7,268 nt of DNA from Deltaproteobacteria bacterium (lineage in GTDB: Bacteria; Desulfobacterota; Desulfobacteria; Desulfobacterales; UBA11574), in the NCBI GenBank assembly GCA_019313505.1, contig JAFDBA010000112.1, positions 1-7,268 of the forward strand. Reading direction: 5' to 3'. This document shows, one piece after another, positions 1-5,263 of this stretch (the stretch's first letter is position 1; every line of letters begins with the position of its first letter). The notes under the pieces were generated by a model. That model did not search any database. It worked only from the letters and a program-made list of their open reading frames with translations, and was not told the origin of the DNA. The translations under genes were made by a program, and so were the position numbers.

Positions 1-11
1 CGCCTTCCACA

Positions 12-51
12 TTCGACGTTCGACGTTGAACGTTCGATGTTCGATGTTCAA
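12..51. repeat. Array of 7-bp units, copy 1
   Basis: Five full heptamers and a partial sixth follow each other without gaps from position 12. Units at 12-18 and 19-25 are TTCGACG, the unit at 26-32 is TTGAACG, units at 33-39 and 40-46 are TTCGATG, and the array trails off in TTCAA. The consensus is roughly TTCGAYG. An 8-bp perfect palindrome, GAACGTTC, lies at 28-35. The same kind of array recurs at 1515-1547, on the other side of the dut/hydrolase gene pair. It is non-coding: the frame open through it gives only a meaningless extension of dut. I do not know its function. Confidence 0.75.
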
Positions 52-62
52 ATTGTTGCATC

Positions 63-102
63 TGAAATTACGACTAAACCTTCATATCACGTTGAAATTA
101 CG
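63..102. repeat. 10-bp direct repeat upstream of dut
   Basis: TGAAATTACG occurs at 63-72 and again at 93-102, exactly 30 bp apart, in the short leader before dut. The 30-bp spacing is close to three helical turns, so both copies would lie on the same DNA face. It could be a pair of regulator half-sites or chance in AT-rich DNA. I see no convincing -35/-10 pair here, and the dut promoter may lie upstream of the window. Confidence 0.35.
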
Positions 103-127
103 TATACAGGTCAGAAGTTCTGAATTT

Positions 128-586
128 ATGGATACTTCTCCCTCCATCAAATTTCTCCGCTTAAGACCTGAATCGAATTCGGATATATCCCTGCCCCGCT
201 ACATGACACCCAAGGCTGCAGGAATGGACATATGTGCTGCAATAGAAACAGATATTGTACTGGCAAAAGGTGCTGTTGCTTTAATACCCACCGGTTTTGC
301 AGTTGCTATCCCCAAAGGATTTGAAATTCAGATTCGTCCCAGGAGCGGATTGGCTGTAAATCACGGCATTGGGATTATTAATTCCCCCGGTACCATAGAT
401 GCCGACTATCGCGGAGAAGTAAAGATAGCGGTTATAAATCTTGGAGAAAAAAATTATACGTTTCACCGGGGCGACAGGATCGCACAGATGGTCGTTAAAA
501 AGGTTTATCAGGCCAAGTTAGAGGTTGTGGAACAACTCGATGAAACCGATCGAAATAATGGCGGATTCGGACATACGGGGCGTTAA
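128..586 (+). CDS. dut: dUTP diphosphatase (dUTPase)
   Basis: Hydrolyses dUTP to dUMP and pyrophosphate, keeping uracil out of DNA and supplying dUMP for dTMP synthesis; cytoplasmic homotrimer. From the ATG at 128 the product is 152 residues, the usual length for the trimeric family. All five conserved motifs are visible in order: AGMD (residues 31-34), PRSGLA (71-76), GTIDADYRGEV (88-98, with the catalytic Asp91 and the sugar-stacking Tyr94), RGDRIAQMV (114-122) and the C-terminal glycine-rich arm GGFGHTGR (145-152). The arm has His where many homologues have Ser. An in-frame upstream extension to 26 runs through the heptamer array and is not family sequence, so 128 is chosen although its ribosome binding site is weak. 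The stop lies 1 nt before the next gene, indicating co-transcription. Confidence 0.95.
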   Translation: MDTSPSIKFLRLRPESNSDISLPRYMTPKAAGMDICAAIETDIVLAKGAVALIPTGFAVAIPKGFEIQIRPRSGLAVNHGIGIINSPGTIDADYRGEVKIAVINLGEKNYTFHRGDRIAQMVVKKVYQAKLEVVEQLDETDRNNGGFGHTGR

Positions 587-587
587 G

Positions 588-1406
588 ATGAAGAAGCCTT
601 GGTTTTCAGAACAGTTACAAGCCGGACTCGATTACAACCTCGAAATATGCATATTGGCAAGCGGAAGCAGGGGGAATGCCGTTTATGTTTCCGGCGGTTC
701 CACCTCAATACTTATCGATGCCGGTCTTTCGGGAATCGAAATTGAACGCCGCCTTAACTCAAAAGGGCTTCATCCTGAAGATCTTGATGCCATCCTTGTA
801 TCCCATGAGCATACCGACCATATCCAGGGGGTGGGGGTTCTTTCTCGCCGCTTTAACCTGCCGGTTTTTATTAGTTCTAAAACAGAAAAAGCCGCCGTTT
901 CACAGCTTGGAAATGTCCGGGTGATCAAGAACTTTGAATGTGGCTCAACCTTTATGATAAATGACCTTTCAATACATCCTTTTTCCATATCCCACGATGC
1001 AGAAGATCCATCCGGCTTTACCGTAAATCAGAACGGAGCAAAAATCGGGCTTGCAACAGATCTTGGTATTGCAACATCCATGGTTAAAGAGCATCTGAAA
1101 GGGTGCTCTTTATTGATACTTGAAGCCAATCATGATGAGGACATGCTTTTAAACGGTCCCTATCCATGGCCTGTTAAGCAGCGCATAAAGAGTAGAACCG
1201 GACATTTGTCCAATGAGGCATCAAAAAATCTTTTAAAGGAAGTGCAACATGACCGGCTAAAATATGTAATTCTGGCTCACCTCAGCAAAACAAACAATAC
1301 TCCCCAAAAAGCCCTAAGTGAAGTAGGTCGGGCAATAACCGATTGTCATGTACAACTTGATGTTGCAACTCAGGATGAATGCGGAGCGTTGCTACGTCTT
1401 AAATAA
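588..1406 (+). CDS. WalJ/YycJ-type MBL-fold metallo-hydrolase
   Basis: A 272-residue metallo-beta-lactamase-fold hydrolase. The N-terminal ASGSRGNA (residues 24-31) and the metal-binding HEHTDH (73-78) are characteristic, followed by His136 in ISHDAEDPSGF, Asp158 in ATDLG, His182, His206 in GHLSN and His231 in LAHLSKTNN. This set fits the WalJ/YycJ branch, whose members have been linked to nuclease activity or cell-wall/replication coordination in Firmicutes; the role in this lineage is not established. The ATG at 588 is chosen because it follows the dut stop by 1 nt and has a purine-rich CGGGGCG stretch ahead of it. Earlier in-frame starts (525, 540, 558) would overlap dut and add no family sequence. 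It probably shares the dut transcript and is translationally coupled. No clear terminator follows it. Confidence 0.88.
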   Translation: MKKPWFSEQLQAGLDYNLEICILASGSRGNAVYVSGGSTSILIDAGLSGIEIERRLNSKGLHPEDLDAILVSHEHTDHIQGVGVLSRRFNLPVFISSKTEKAAVSQLGNVRVIKNFECGSTFMINDLSIHPFSISHDAEDPSGFTVNQNGAKIGLATDLGIATSMVKEHLKGCSLLILEANHDEDMLLNGPYPWPVKQRIKSRTGHLSNEASKNLLKEVQHDRLKYVILAHLSKTNNTPQKALSEVGRAITDCHVQLDVATQDECGALLRLK

Positions 1407-1514
1407 TTTTTCTGTTTCCTGTAAAATATCATCTAATAGTTCAGGTTTTTTAATTTGTTACACGTTGGATAAGTTTTAACCATCTCTGGGTCTCCCTAAA
1501 TTCCTTTTTTTCCA

Positions 1515-1547
1515 TTCAACATTCGATGTTGGACGTTCGATGTTCAT
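1515..1547. repeat. Array of 7-bp units, copy 2
   Basis: Heptamers in the same 7-bp register as those at 12-51: TTCAACA (1515-1521), TTCGATG (1522-1528), TTGGACG (1529-1535), TTCGATG (1536-1542), then TTCAT. It is preceded by a T-run and C's (1505-1513), much as copy 1 is preceded by CCTTCCA. Same orientation as copy 1, with fewer units. The two arrays flank the dut/hydrolase pair, which fits a dispersed intergenic repeat family. Confidence 0.7.
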
Positions 1548-1678
1548 CTTTTTTAGTAAACCTCCCACAGTTCATCCGGCGCAAAAAAAACTTAACACTT
1601 ATGGGGAAGGCTCACTAACCTGCCCAGACAGCCAGACATGTTACATTTTATCACCAGTCGGCTCTATAATTTATTGAG

Positions 1679-1776
1679 AAGTTACCAAATTTTAATCGAA
1701 CGGTTCGATTTTATTCAATATCATAATTATGAGGAACACAATATATGGTAACTTGTGTTAATAAAACACAATATAT
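1679..1776. promoter_or_regulatory. Cluster of inverted repeats upstream of the XRE gene
   Basis: Four symmetric elements are packed into 98 bp. An outer 8-bp inverted repeat pairs AAGTTACC (1679-1686) with GGTAACTT (1747-1754). Inside it lie a near-perfect dyad, AATCGAACGGTTCGATT (1694-1710, 8-bp arms, 1-bp centre), and the palindrome CATAATTATG (1722-1731). To the right, AACACAA (1735-1741), its complement TTGTGTT (1753-1759) and AACACAA again (1765-1771) alternate in orientation; the outer two belong to a longer 12-bp direct repeat AACACAATATAT. These look like operator sites, possibly for the adjacent XRE protein, which is inference. Confidence 0.5.
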
Positions 1777-1789
1777 TCTAATTTGATGG

Positions 1790-1811
1790 AATTATATATA
1801 AATTATATATA
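1790..1811. repeat. Tandem 11-bp AT duplication
   Basis: AATTATATATA occurs twice back to back (1790-1800 and 1801-1811), immediately upstream of the -35 box of the XRE promoter. It could act as an AT-rich UP-like element or an easily melted segment, or be a simple slippage product. Confidence 0.5.
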
Positions 1812-1817
1812 ATTTGC

Positions 1818-1846
1818 TTGACAAAATCAAATGGCAAGTTTATGAT
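1818..1846 (+). promoter_or_regulatory. Sigma-70-type promoter for the XRE gene
   Basis: A perfect -35 box TTGACA (1818-1823) is followed after 17 bp by TATGAT (1841-1846), five of six matches to the -10 consensus. Transcription would start near 1853, giving a leader of about 40 nt. AGTT (1837-1840) and AACT (1849-1852) form a small dyad straddling the -10 box, a possible repressor site. This is the best promoter match in the window. Confidence 0.8.
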
Positions 1847-1892
1847 ATAACTAAAAAATCGTTCCCTTTAAGTTAATAGACAATTTTATCAA

Positions 1893-2090
1893 ATGAGTAA
1901 AAATTCATTAAAAGAAATTAGAGAATCTCTTATGATGAGCAAGGCCGAGTTAGCCAGAAAGGCCAATATATCACCTATTACCATTACACGGATCGAACAA
2001 GGAATGCCATGCAGAATGGAAACAAAACGCAAGATTATTCTGGCTTTAGGATATAAAATTTCAGATAAGAAAAAGGTGTTTGGTGACTAA
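1893..2090 (+). CDS. Small XRE-family HTH DNA-binding protein
   Basis: A 65-residue protein that is essentially one XRE/Cro-type helix-turn-helix domain. Residues 8-20 (IRESLMMSKAELA) form helix 1 and the start of helix 2, ARKANISPITITRIEQG (20-36) is the classic HTH with its turn, and the C-terminal helix carries METKRKIILALGYKIS. I recall similar small regulators in Desulfobacterota genomes, but the targets are not known to me. The ATG at 1893 starts exactly at the domain. No good Shine-Dalgarno precedes it, so translation may be weak, in contrast to the strong promoter. The gene stands alone and ends in a hairpin overlapping its stop codon. Autoregulation via the upstream dyads is plausible but unproven; it could also be a prophage or plasmid-derived orphan. 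Confidence 0.85.
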   Translation: MSKNSLKEIRESLMMSKAELARKANISPITITRIEQGMPCRMETKRKIILALGYKISDKKKVFGD

Positions 2091-2099
2091 AACACCTTT
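2072..2099 (+). terminator. Hairpin overlapping the XRE stop codon
   Basis: AAAGGTGTTT (2072-2081) pairs perfectly with AAACACCTTT (2090-2099) around an 8-nt loop holding most of the stop codon. The 3' arm ends in TTT, but no continued T-run follows (CCATAG), so it is a weak intrinsic terminator or a 3'-end stabiliser. Confidence 0.5.
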
Positions 2100-2178
2100 C
2101 CATAGAAGCGTGCTTTTGCCGGGCAAATAAAAAATGACGGTCTCGTAAAAAATAATCAATAGTAAATCATCGAATAAC

Positions 2179-2213
2179 AAAGGCAGGGTCGTTTGACGCT
2201 GCCTTTATTGTTT
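2179..2213. terminator. Bidirectional intrinsic terminator
   Basis: AAAGGCAG (2179-2186) pairs with CTGCCTTT (2199-2206). After a single G/G mismatch the stem continues with GTC/GAC and closes on a GTTT tetraloop (2191-2194). On the plus strand the stem runs into TTTATTGTTT; on the minus strand it runs into TTTGTTATT. It can therefore stop both the XRE transcript and the convergent LysM transcript. Confidence 0.8.
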
Positions 2214-2223
2214 CATAAAACCT

Positions 2224-2367
2224 TGAGACCTTTGCAACCCCCCCCCTTTTGCCCAATCCCGGCGTCAGGCTCAAATTTTAATCCTCAAAATACTTAATGT
2301 ATTCCTGTGGTTAAAAATTTCGCCTTCCTTGGCCTTGAACAAAATTGGACATTTTTCAAAGGTCTCA
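2224..2367. repeat. 144-bp palindromic element with 11-bp terminal inverted repeats
   Basis: TGAGACCTTTG (2224-2234) is the exact reverse complement of CAAAGGTCTCA (2357-2367). The centre of this span is 2295.5, and the small stem AATAC/GTATT with loop TTAAT (2289-2303) sits right on it. Between tip and centre the two halves remain partly complementary, for example AAATTTTAATCC on the left against GGTTAAAAATTT on the right, and TTTTG/CAAAA further out. The whole element can fold as one long imperfect hairpin. It has no ORF, so it is best described as a non-autonomous, MITE-like or REP-like element. No clear target-site duplication is visible. A run of nine C (2238-2246) lies in the left arm. 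Confidence 0.7.
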
Positions 2368-2410
2368 TTTTTTTAAAACTCCTTTTTGTCCCGCTCCGAT
2401 TTGCAAGGGG

Positions 2411-3046
2411 TTAAGAACCCACTAATAATTTCTGTCCGGGATGGATGACAGCTTTGTCAGATAATTTATTCAAAATCCGTATTTTCTTCACCGTCAAACC
2501 ATACCTGCGACTGATTTTGTAAAGTGTGTCACCGCGTCGGACTGTATAGTAACGTTTTTTTGTGGTTTTTTTGGCAACTTTTGCCGGTTTTACAACCTCG
2601 GTTTTTTTTGTCCTGACTTGGGCTATCTTTTTCTGTAAATTATTCAGGCCCTTTACGACGTGATCCATTCTTAATGTCATGGAAGCTTCCAATTGGTCAA
2701 AACGAAACTTAAACTGTTCTAAAGCCTGAGCCTGTTCTGAGACCTGTGTTACTTTGTCGTCGACATCCTGGAAGCTAACGACCCTTTCTTCAAGCTTTTT
2801 TAGCCTGTTTTCAAAGCCTACAATTTTTCCCAGTGTTCCTCCCAAAACCAGGATTAAAAGGATTACCAAAATCAAACCGCCTATCCCGAACCATGAGAAG
2901 GGGATTGAGTCGGGAATTTTGAATACTCTGGAACCAAATTTCCCTTTTTTTTTCTTATCCCATTGTAAATAGTCTTCTTCATGCAAATCATTCTTTCCCG
3001 GTTCTGAATCTAATTGACTCGTAAAGTCGGAATTTTTATGTTCCAT
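2411..3046 (-). CDS. Membrane-anchored coiled-coil LysM-domain protein
   Basis: A 211-residue protein with four clear regions: a charged cytoplasmic-looking N-terminus (1-48, with KKKKGK at 31-36), one strongly hydrophobic transmembrane segment (about 50-72), a predicted coiled coil rich in heptad hydrophobics, Glu and Gln (about 78-145), a Lys/Thr/Val linker, and a C-terminal LysM domain (166-209, starting YYTVRRGDTLYKISRRYG). LysM binds peptidoglycan-type glycans, so the protein probably sits in the inner membrane with its C-terminus reaching the cell wall; function beyond anchoring is unknown. The ATG at 3046 has AGAGGA 6 nt upstream. It is transcribed divergently from the tmc operon and convergently to the XRE gene, so it is probably monocistronic. 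No catalytic domain is present. Confidence 0.88.
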   Translation of the reverse strand: MEHKNSDFTSQLDSEPGKNDLHEEDYLQWDKKKKGKFGSRVFKIPDSIPFSWFGIGGLILVILLILVLGGTLGKIVGFENRLKKLEERVVSFQDVDDKVTQVSEQAQALEQFKFRFDQLEASMTLRMDHVVKGLNNLQKKIAQVRTKKTEVVKPAKVAKKTTKKRYYTVRRGDTLYKISRRYGLTVKKIRILNKLSDKAVIHPGQKLLVGS

Positions 3047-3052
3047 TGCTTG

Positions 3053-3058
3053 TCCTCT
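3053..3058 (-). promoter_or_regulatory. Ribosome binding site of the LysM gene
   Basis: TCCTCT on the plus strand reads AGAGGA on the minus strand and lies 6 nt before the ATG at 3046, fixing this start. Confidence 0.75.
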
Positions 3059-3093
3059 AGAAAATTATTTACTATTCTCTTCTAATTCTGATA

Positions 3094-3204
3094 GATAATT
3101 TTAAGTATATCAAATTTTGGAATAAATTTAAAGAAAAAACATTTATATTTCAAAGAGCTAAATCAATATTTTTTAAAGATAATTTTAAGTTCAAATTTTG
3201 GAAT
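3094..3204. repeat. Duplicated ~28-bp segment in the divergent promoter region
   Basis: GATAATTTTAAGT followed by TCAAATTTTGGAAT occurs at 3094-3123 and again at 3178-3204. The copies are in the same orientation, 84 bp apart and identical apart from a 3-bp insertion (ATA) in the left copy. The left copy overlaps the predicted -10 box of the LysM gene and the right copy overlaps a possible -35 region of tmcD. Confidence 0.65.
3104..3132 (-). promoter_or_regulatory. Candidate promoter of the LysM gene
   Basis: On the minus strand TTTAAA (3132-3127) and TATACT (3109-3104) are separated by 17 bp, matching four and five of six consensus positions. The predicted transcript starts near 3097, about 50 nt before the ATG. 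The surrounding DNA is very AT-rich, so chance matches are likely. Confidence 0.4.
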
Positions 3205-3256
3205 TGTTTTTTTTGAAAATTTATATAAAATAGATTACAGTCAAAACCAATATAAT
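3198..3256 (+). promoter_or_regulatory. Candidate promoter region of the tmc operon
   Basis: Several sigma-70-like combinations overlap: TTGGAA (3198-3203) with TATATA (3222-3227, 18-bp spacer), TTGTTT (3204-3209) with TAAAAT (3226-3231, 16-bp spacer), and an exact TATAAT (3251-3256) lacking a -35 partner. A promoter somewhere here is very likely because the upstream gene is divergent, but the exact boxes cannot be chosen by eye. Confidence 0.4.
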
Positions 3257-3267
3257 AAAGATTAGAC

Positions 3268-3285
3268 AAGGAGCTATTAAGGGAG
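3268..3285 (+). promoter_or_regulatory. Two ribosome binding site candidates for tmcD
   Basis: AAGGAG (3268-3273) is the better match but 15 nt from the ATG at 3289. GGGAG (3281-3285) is only 3 nt from that ATG and 9 nt from the in-frame ATG at 3295. The spacing favours 3295, which would shorten the protein by two residues. Confidence 0.5.
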
Positions 3286-3288
3286 AAA

Positions 3289-4572
3289 ATGGCAATGTAT
3301 AATTTAAGCACCTGGGACTGGGAAACCGGCAAGAAATTAATTGCGGATACCGGCAAGTGGAAGGATAGTTTTGACTGGGTAGAGGAGCCTTATGTCAGCC
3401 CGGACGGAGAAAGGATAGCAGCAGTTGTAAAGACAGGCGAAATGGAATACAGTGTCTGTGAAAATAATACTCCCTGGGAAAGCACGTTTGACAAAGTATG
3501 GTATTTAAAATTTGGGCCTGATAACCGATTGACGGCATTAGTGTCGGATACGGGAGTGTGGACCGTGGCAGTAGACGGTGCTGCCTGGGGAAATACCTTT
3601 GATTTTGTATGGAATACCAAGTTTGGGCCTGACGGCAAAAATATCACGGTGGCTGTTCAGAAAGATATGGAATACTTTGCAGTGACAAACGATATACCAT
3701 GGGAGACGAGATTTTCAGCCTTGAGCAATCTGACGATCAGCCATGACGGGAGCCGAGTTGCCGGTGTTGTTCCCACAATTGCTATAAAACAGGGAGATAT
3801 TTTTCAATTTCAGGAAGGTTGTTATTCGGTTGCGGTGGACGGCAAACCATGGGACGTAAATTTCGTTAATGTTTGGGACTTGGCTTTTTCCCATGATGGT
3901 GAGCATGTGGCCGCAGAAGTGAGAACATCCCTTTATGATTATACAATTGCTGTGGACGGAGTTCTTTGGGATAAGATATATACTTCCGTCTGGATGCCGC
4001 AATTCAGCCCGTCAAACGGTTCTGTTACTGCGCCGGTGAGGATAGCGGGAAAGTGGACCCTTGTTCAAGACGGCAAATCGTTTTGGGATCGCTCTTTTGC
4101 TCAGCTCTGGCATCATATGTACAGTCCGGATGGAAAAAAGATAGCTGCCGTGGTGGCAAGCAAATATGGCCGGTGGACCATCGCAGTTAACGGTATCCCC
4201 TGGTCTCTCACCTTTGGTGACCTGGTCACCGATGCGGTTTTCAGCCCGGACGGCAACAGGGTTGCCTGCATCGGAAAAGAGGGCGGAAAATGGACCATTG
4301 CCGTGGACGGTAAGGTTTGGGGTGCAAAATATGACATGGTCTGGCAGCCTGTTTTCAGTCCCGACAGCGAAAAAGTTGCTGCAAAAGTGGAAAGAAACGG
4401 ACAATATACCATTATCGTTAATGGTAAACCTTTTAAAGAATCATATAAGGCGCTGGGGGAACCTGTATTCAGCCCTGATTCAGCAAAAATTCTGATAAAA
4501 GGGATTCAGGAAGATTCTGCCGGCGAAAAATATTTTCGGCAGGTTGTGCCGGTAACGGAAATTATCGGGTAA
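3289..4572 (+). CDS. tmcD: TmcD-like tryptophan-rich repeat protein of the Tmc complex
   Basis: A 427-residue soluble protein without signal peptide or membrane segment, so cytoplasmic. It consists almost wholly of about ten repeats of ~38-40 residues with the pattern (W/Y)-T-(I/V)-AVDG-x-x-W-x3-(F/Y)-x2-VW-x3-(F/Y)-SPDG-x2-(V/I)-A; the first is partial and the fourth carries an insertion near residues 163-175. The SPDG part resembles WD40-like/PD40 beta-propeller repeats. Trp is unusually frequent (22 by my count, ~5%), matching the Trp-rich TmcD subunit described for Desulfovibrio, whose exact role is unknown. Position in the operon with tmcC, tmcB and tmcA supports the assignment. The start could be 3289 or 3295: GGGAG at 3281-3285 is 3 nt from the first ATG but 9 nt from the second. 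The stop codon overlaps the tmcC ribosome binding site. Confidence 0.82.
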   Translation: MAMYNLSTWDWETGKKLIADTGKWKDSFDWVEEPYVSPDGERIAAVVKTGEMEYSVCENNTPWESTFDKVWYLKFGPDNRLTALVSDTGVWTVAVDGAAWGNTFDFVWNTKFGPDGKNITVAVQKDMEYFAVTNDIPWETRFSALSNLTISHDGSRVAGVVPTIAIKQGDIFQFQEGCYSVAVDGKPWDVNFVNVWDLAFSHDGEHVAAEVRTSLYDYTIAVDGVLWDKIYTSVWMPQFSPSNGSVTAPVRIAGKWTLVQDGKSFWDRSFAQLWHHMYSPDGKKIAAVVASKYGRWTIAVNGIPWSLTFGDLVTDAVFSPDGNRVACIGKEGGKWTIAVDGKVWGAKYDMVWQPVFSPDSEKVAAKVERNGQYTIIVNGKPFKESYKALGEPVFSPDSAKILIKGIQEDSAGEKYFRQVVPVTEIIG

Positions 4573-4576
4573 GGAG
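4571..4576 (+). promoter_or_regulatory. Ribosome binding site of tmcC inside the tmcD stop
   Basis: AAGGAG shares two bases with the tmcD TAA stop and lies 9 nt before the tmcC ATG, an arrangement typical of translational coupling. Confidence 0.75.
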
Positions 4577-4585
4577 AGCGAAGCG

Positions 4586-5245
4586 ATGCATGATGTTTAT
4601 AATTTTGTCAGCGGTCCTCTGGTCTGGGTTTCCTTTATTATTTTTTTCGGCGGGTGTTTATACAGACTGATTTCCATGGCCGTTCTGGCTAAAAAAAAAG
4701 ATGTGTTCGTTTACGAATACATGAGTTTCAAATACGGACTCCGCTCAATTTTTCATTGGATCATCCCTTTTGGAACTGTAAAATGGAGAAAAAATCCGAT
4801 TTTAACCATTGTCACCTTTACCTTCCATATCTGTCTTATTTTGGTTCCCATATTTCTTTGCGCCCATGTAATTCTCTGGAAAGAATCCTGGGATATTGGC
4901 TGGTGGTATTTTTCAGACACTACCGCCGACATATTAACCGGGATTGTTATCGCTTGTTGTGTTTTTTTTCTTATCAGGAGAATCGTTCTTCCTGAGGTAA
5001 AGTATTTAACGTCCGTTTCTGATTATGTAATACTTGCCATGGTCGCAGCGCCTTTTATTACGGGCTTTTGGACATATCACCAGTGGCCCGGTTGTAAAAT
5101 TACGGGAATTGTTCACATAATAGCAGGTGAGATTATGCTTGCGGCCATCCCCTTTACCCGATTAATTCATATGGTATATTTCCCGTTTACAAGGGGGTAT
5201 ATGGGGTCTGAATTCGGCGCTGTAAGAAATGCTAAAGATTGGTAA
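4586..5245 (+). CDS. tmcC: TmcC, membrane cytochrome b-type subunit of the Tmc complex
   Basis: A 219-residue integral membrane protein with five predicted helices at about 11-33, 72-97, 113-134, 146-164 and 173-199. The topology and length fit the NarI/HdrE/DsrM-like cytochrome b family that carries electrons across the inner membrane. His81 and His94 in helix 2 and His177 and His195 in helix 5 are spaced like paired heme b ligands; this is inference from pattern. It would connect periplasmic TmcA with cytoplasmic TmcB. It starts 13 nt after tmcD and is followed after 35 nt by tmcB, with a small hairpin formed from its own stop codon. The ATG at 4586 has AAGGAG upstream, so the start is secure. 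Without its neighbours it could only be called a respiratory cytochrome b-like protein. Confidence 0.87.
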   Translation: MHDVYNFVSGPLVWVSFIIFFGGCLYRLISMAVLAKKKDVFVYEYMSFKYGLRSIFHWIIPFGTVKWRKNPILTIVTFTFHICLILVPIFLCAHVILWKESWDIGWWYFSDTTADILTGIVIACCVFFLIRRIVLPEVKYLTSVSDYVILAMVAAPFITGFWTYHQWPGCKITGIVHIIAGEIMLAAIPFTRLIHMVYFPFTRGYMGSEFGAVRNAKDW

Positions 5246-5263
5246 AATCGTAGAACGATTTTA
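5243..5263 (+). other. Intercistronic stem-loop between tmcC and tmcB
   Basis: TAAAATCG (5243-5250, beginning with the tmcC stop codon) pairs perfectly with CGATTTTA (5256-5263) around the loop TAGAA. It ends directly before the tmcB ribosome binding site AAAAGGAGAA (5265-5274). There is no T-run, so it is more likely an mRNA processing or stability element than a terminator. Confidence 0.5.

Larger units (their letters stand above)
1407..1892. other. 486-bp non-coding region with repeats and XRE promoter
   Basis: I find no credible gene on either strand. From left to right it holds an AT-rich stretch with no obvious terminator for the hydrolase gene (1407-1514), the second heptamer array (1515-1547), a stretch of unknown origin that looks richer in GC (about 1560-1665), a cluster of inverted repeats (1679-1776), an AT tandem duplication (1790-1811) and the XRE promoter (1818-1846). 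The central stretch could be a decayed mobile element end, but I see no transposase remnant to support that. Confidence 0.6.
2091..2410. other. 320-bp intergenic region between convergent genes
   Basis: No coding sequence is supported here. It contains the end of the XRE hairpin, a short motif TGACGGTCTCGTAAAAA (2135-2151) that I associate, from memory only, with dispersed repeats in related genomes, a bidirectional terminator (2179-2213) and a 144-bp palindromic repeat element (2224-2367). The sequence GGTCTC at 2139-2144 is repeated in inverted form as GAGACC at the left tip of that element. Confidence 0.6.

Noticed and set aside
12..51. CRISPR array
   Set aside because: The units are 7 bp without spacers, so this is a simple tandem repeat.
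26..127. N-terminal extension of dut through the heptamer array
   Set aside because: The extra 34 residues come from repeat DNA and are not dUTPase sequence; the ATG at 128 gives the standard 152-residue enzyme.
525..587. Earlier starts for the MBL-fold hydrolase overlapping dut
   Set aside because: They use a TTG or ATGs inside the dut C-terminal arm and add residues without family similarity; ATG 588 fits the gene junction.
2115..2127. Small hairpin TTTGC/GCAAA after the XRE gene
   Set aside because: A 5-bp stem with a 3-nt loop is too weak to call a terminator when a much better one lies at 2179-2213.
3198..3216. Sigma-54 promoter upstream of tmcD
   Set aside because: TTGGAA is followed by a T-run and TTGA, but the GG to GC spacing and the GC dinucleotide of the -24/-12 consensus are missing.
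3390..4412. Several long minus-strand open frames inside tmcD
   Set aside because: They are antisense shadows kept open by the repeated codon pattern of tmcD; none has a ribosome site or recognisable protein features.
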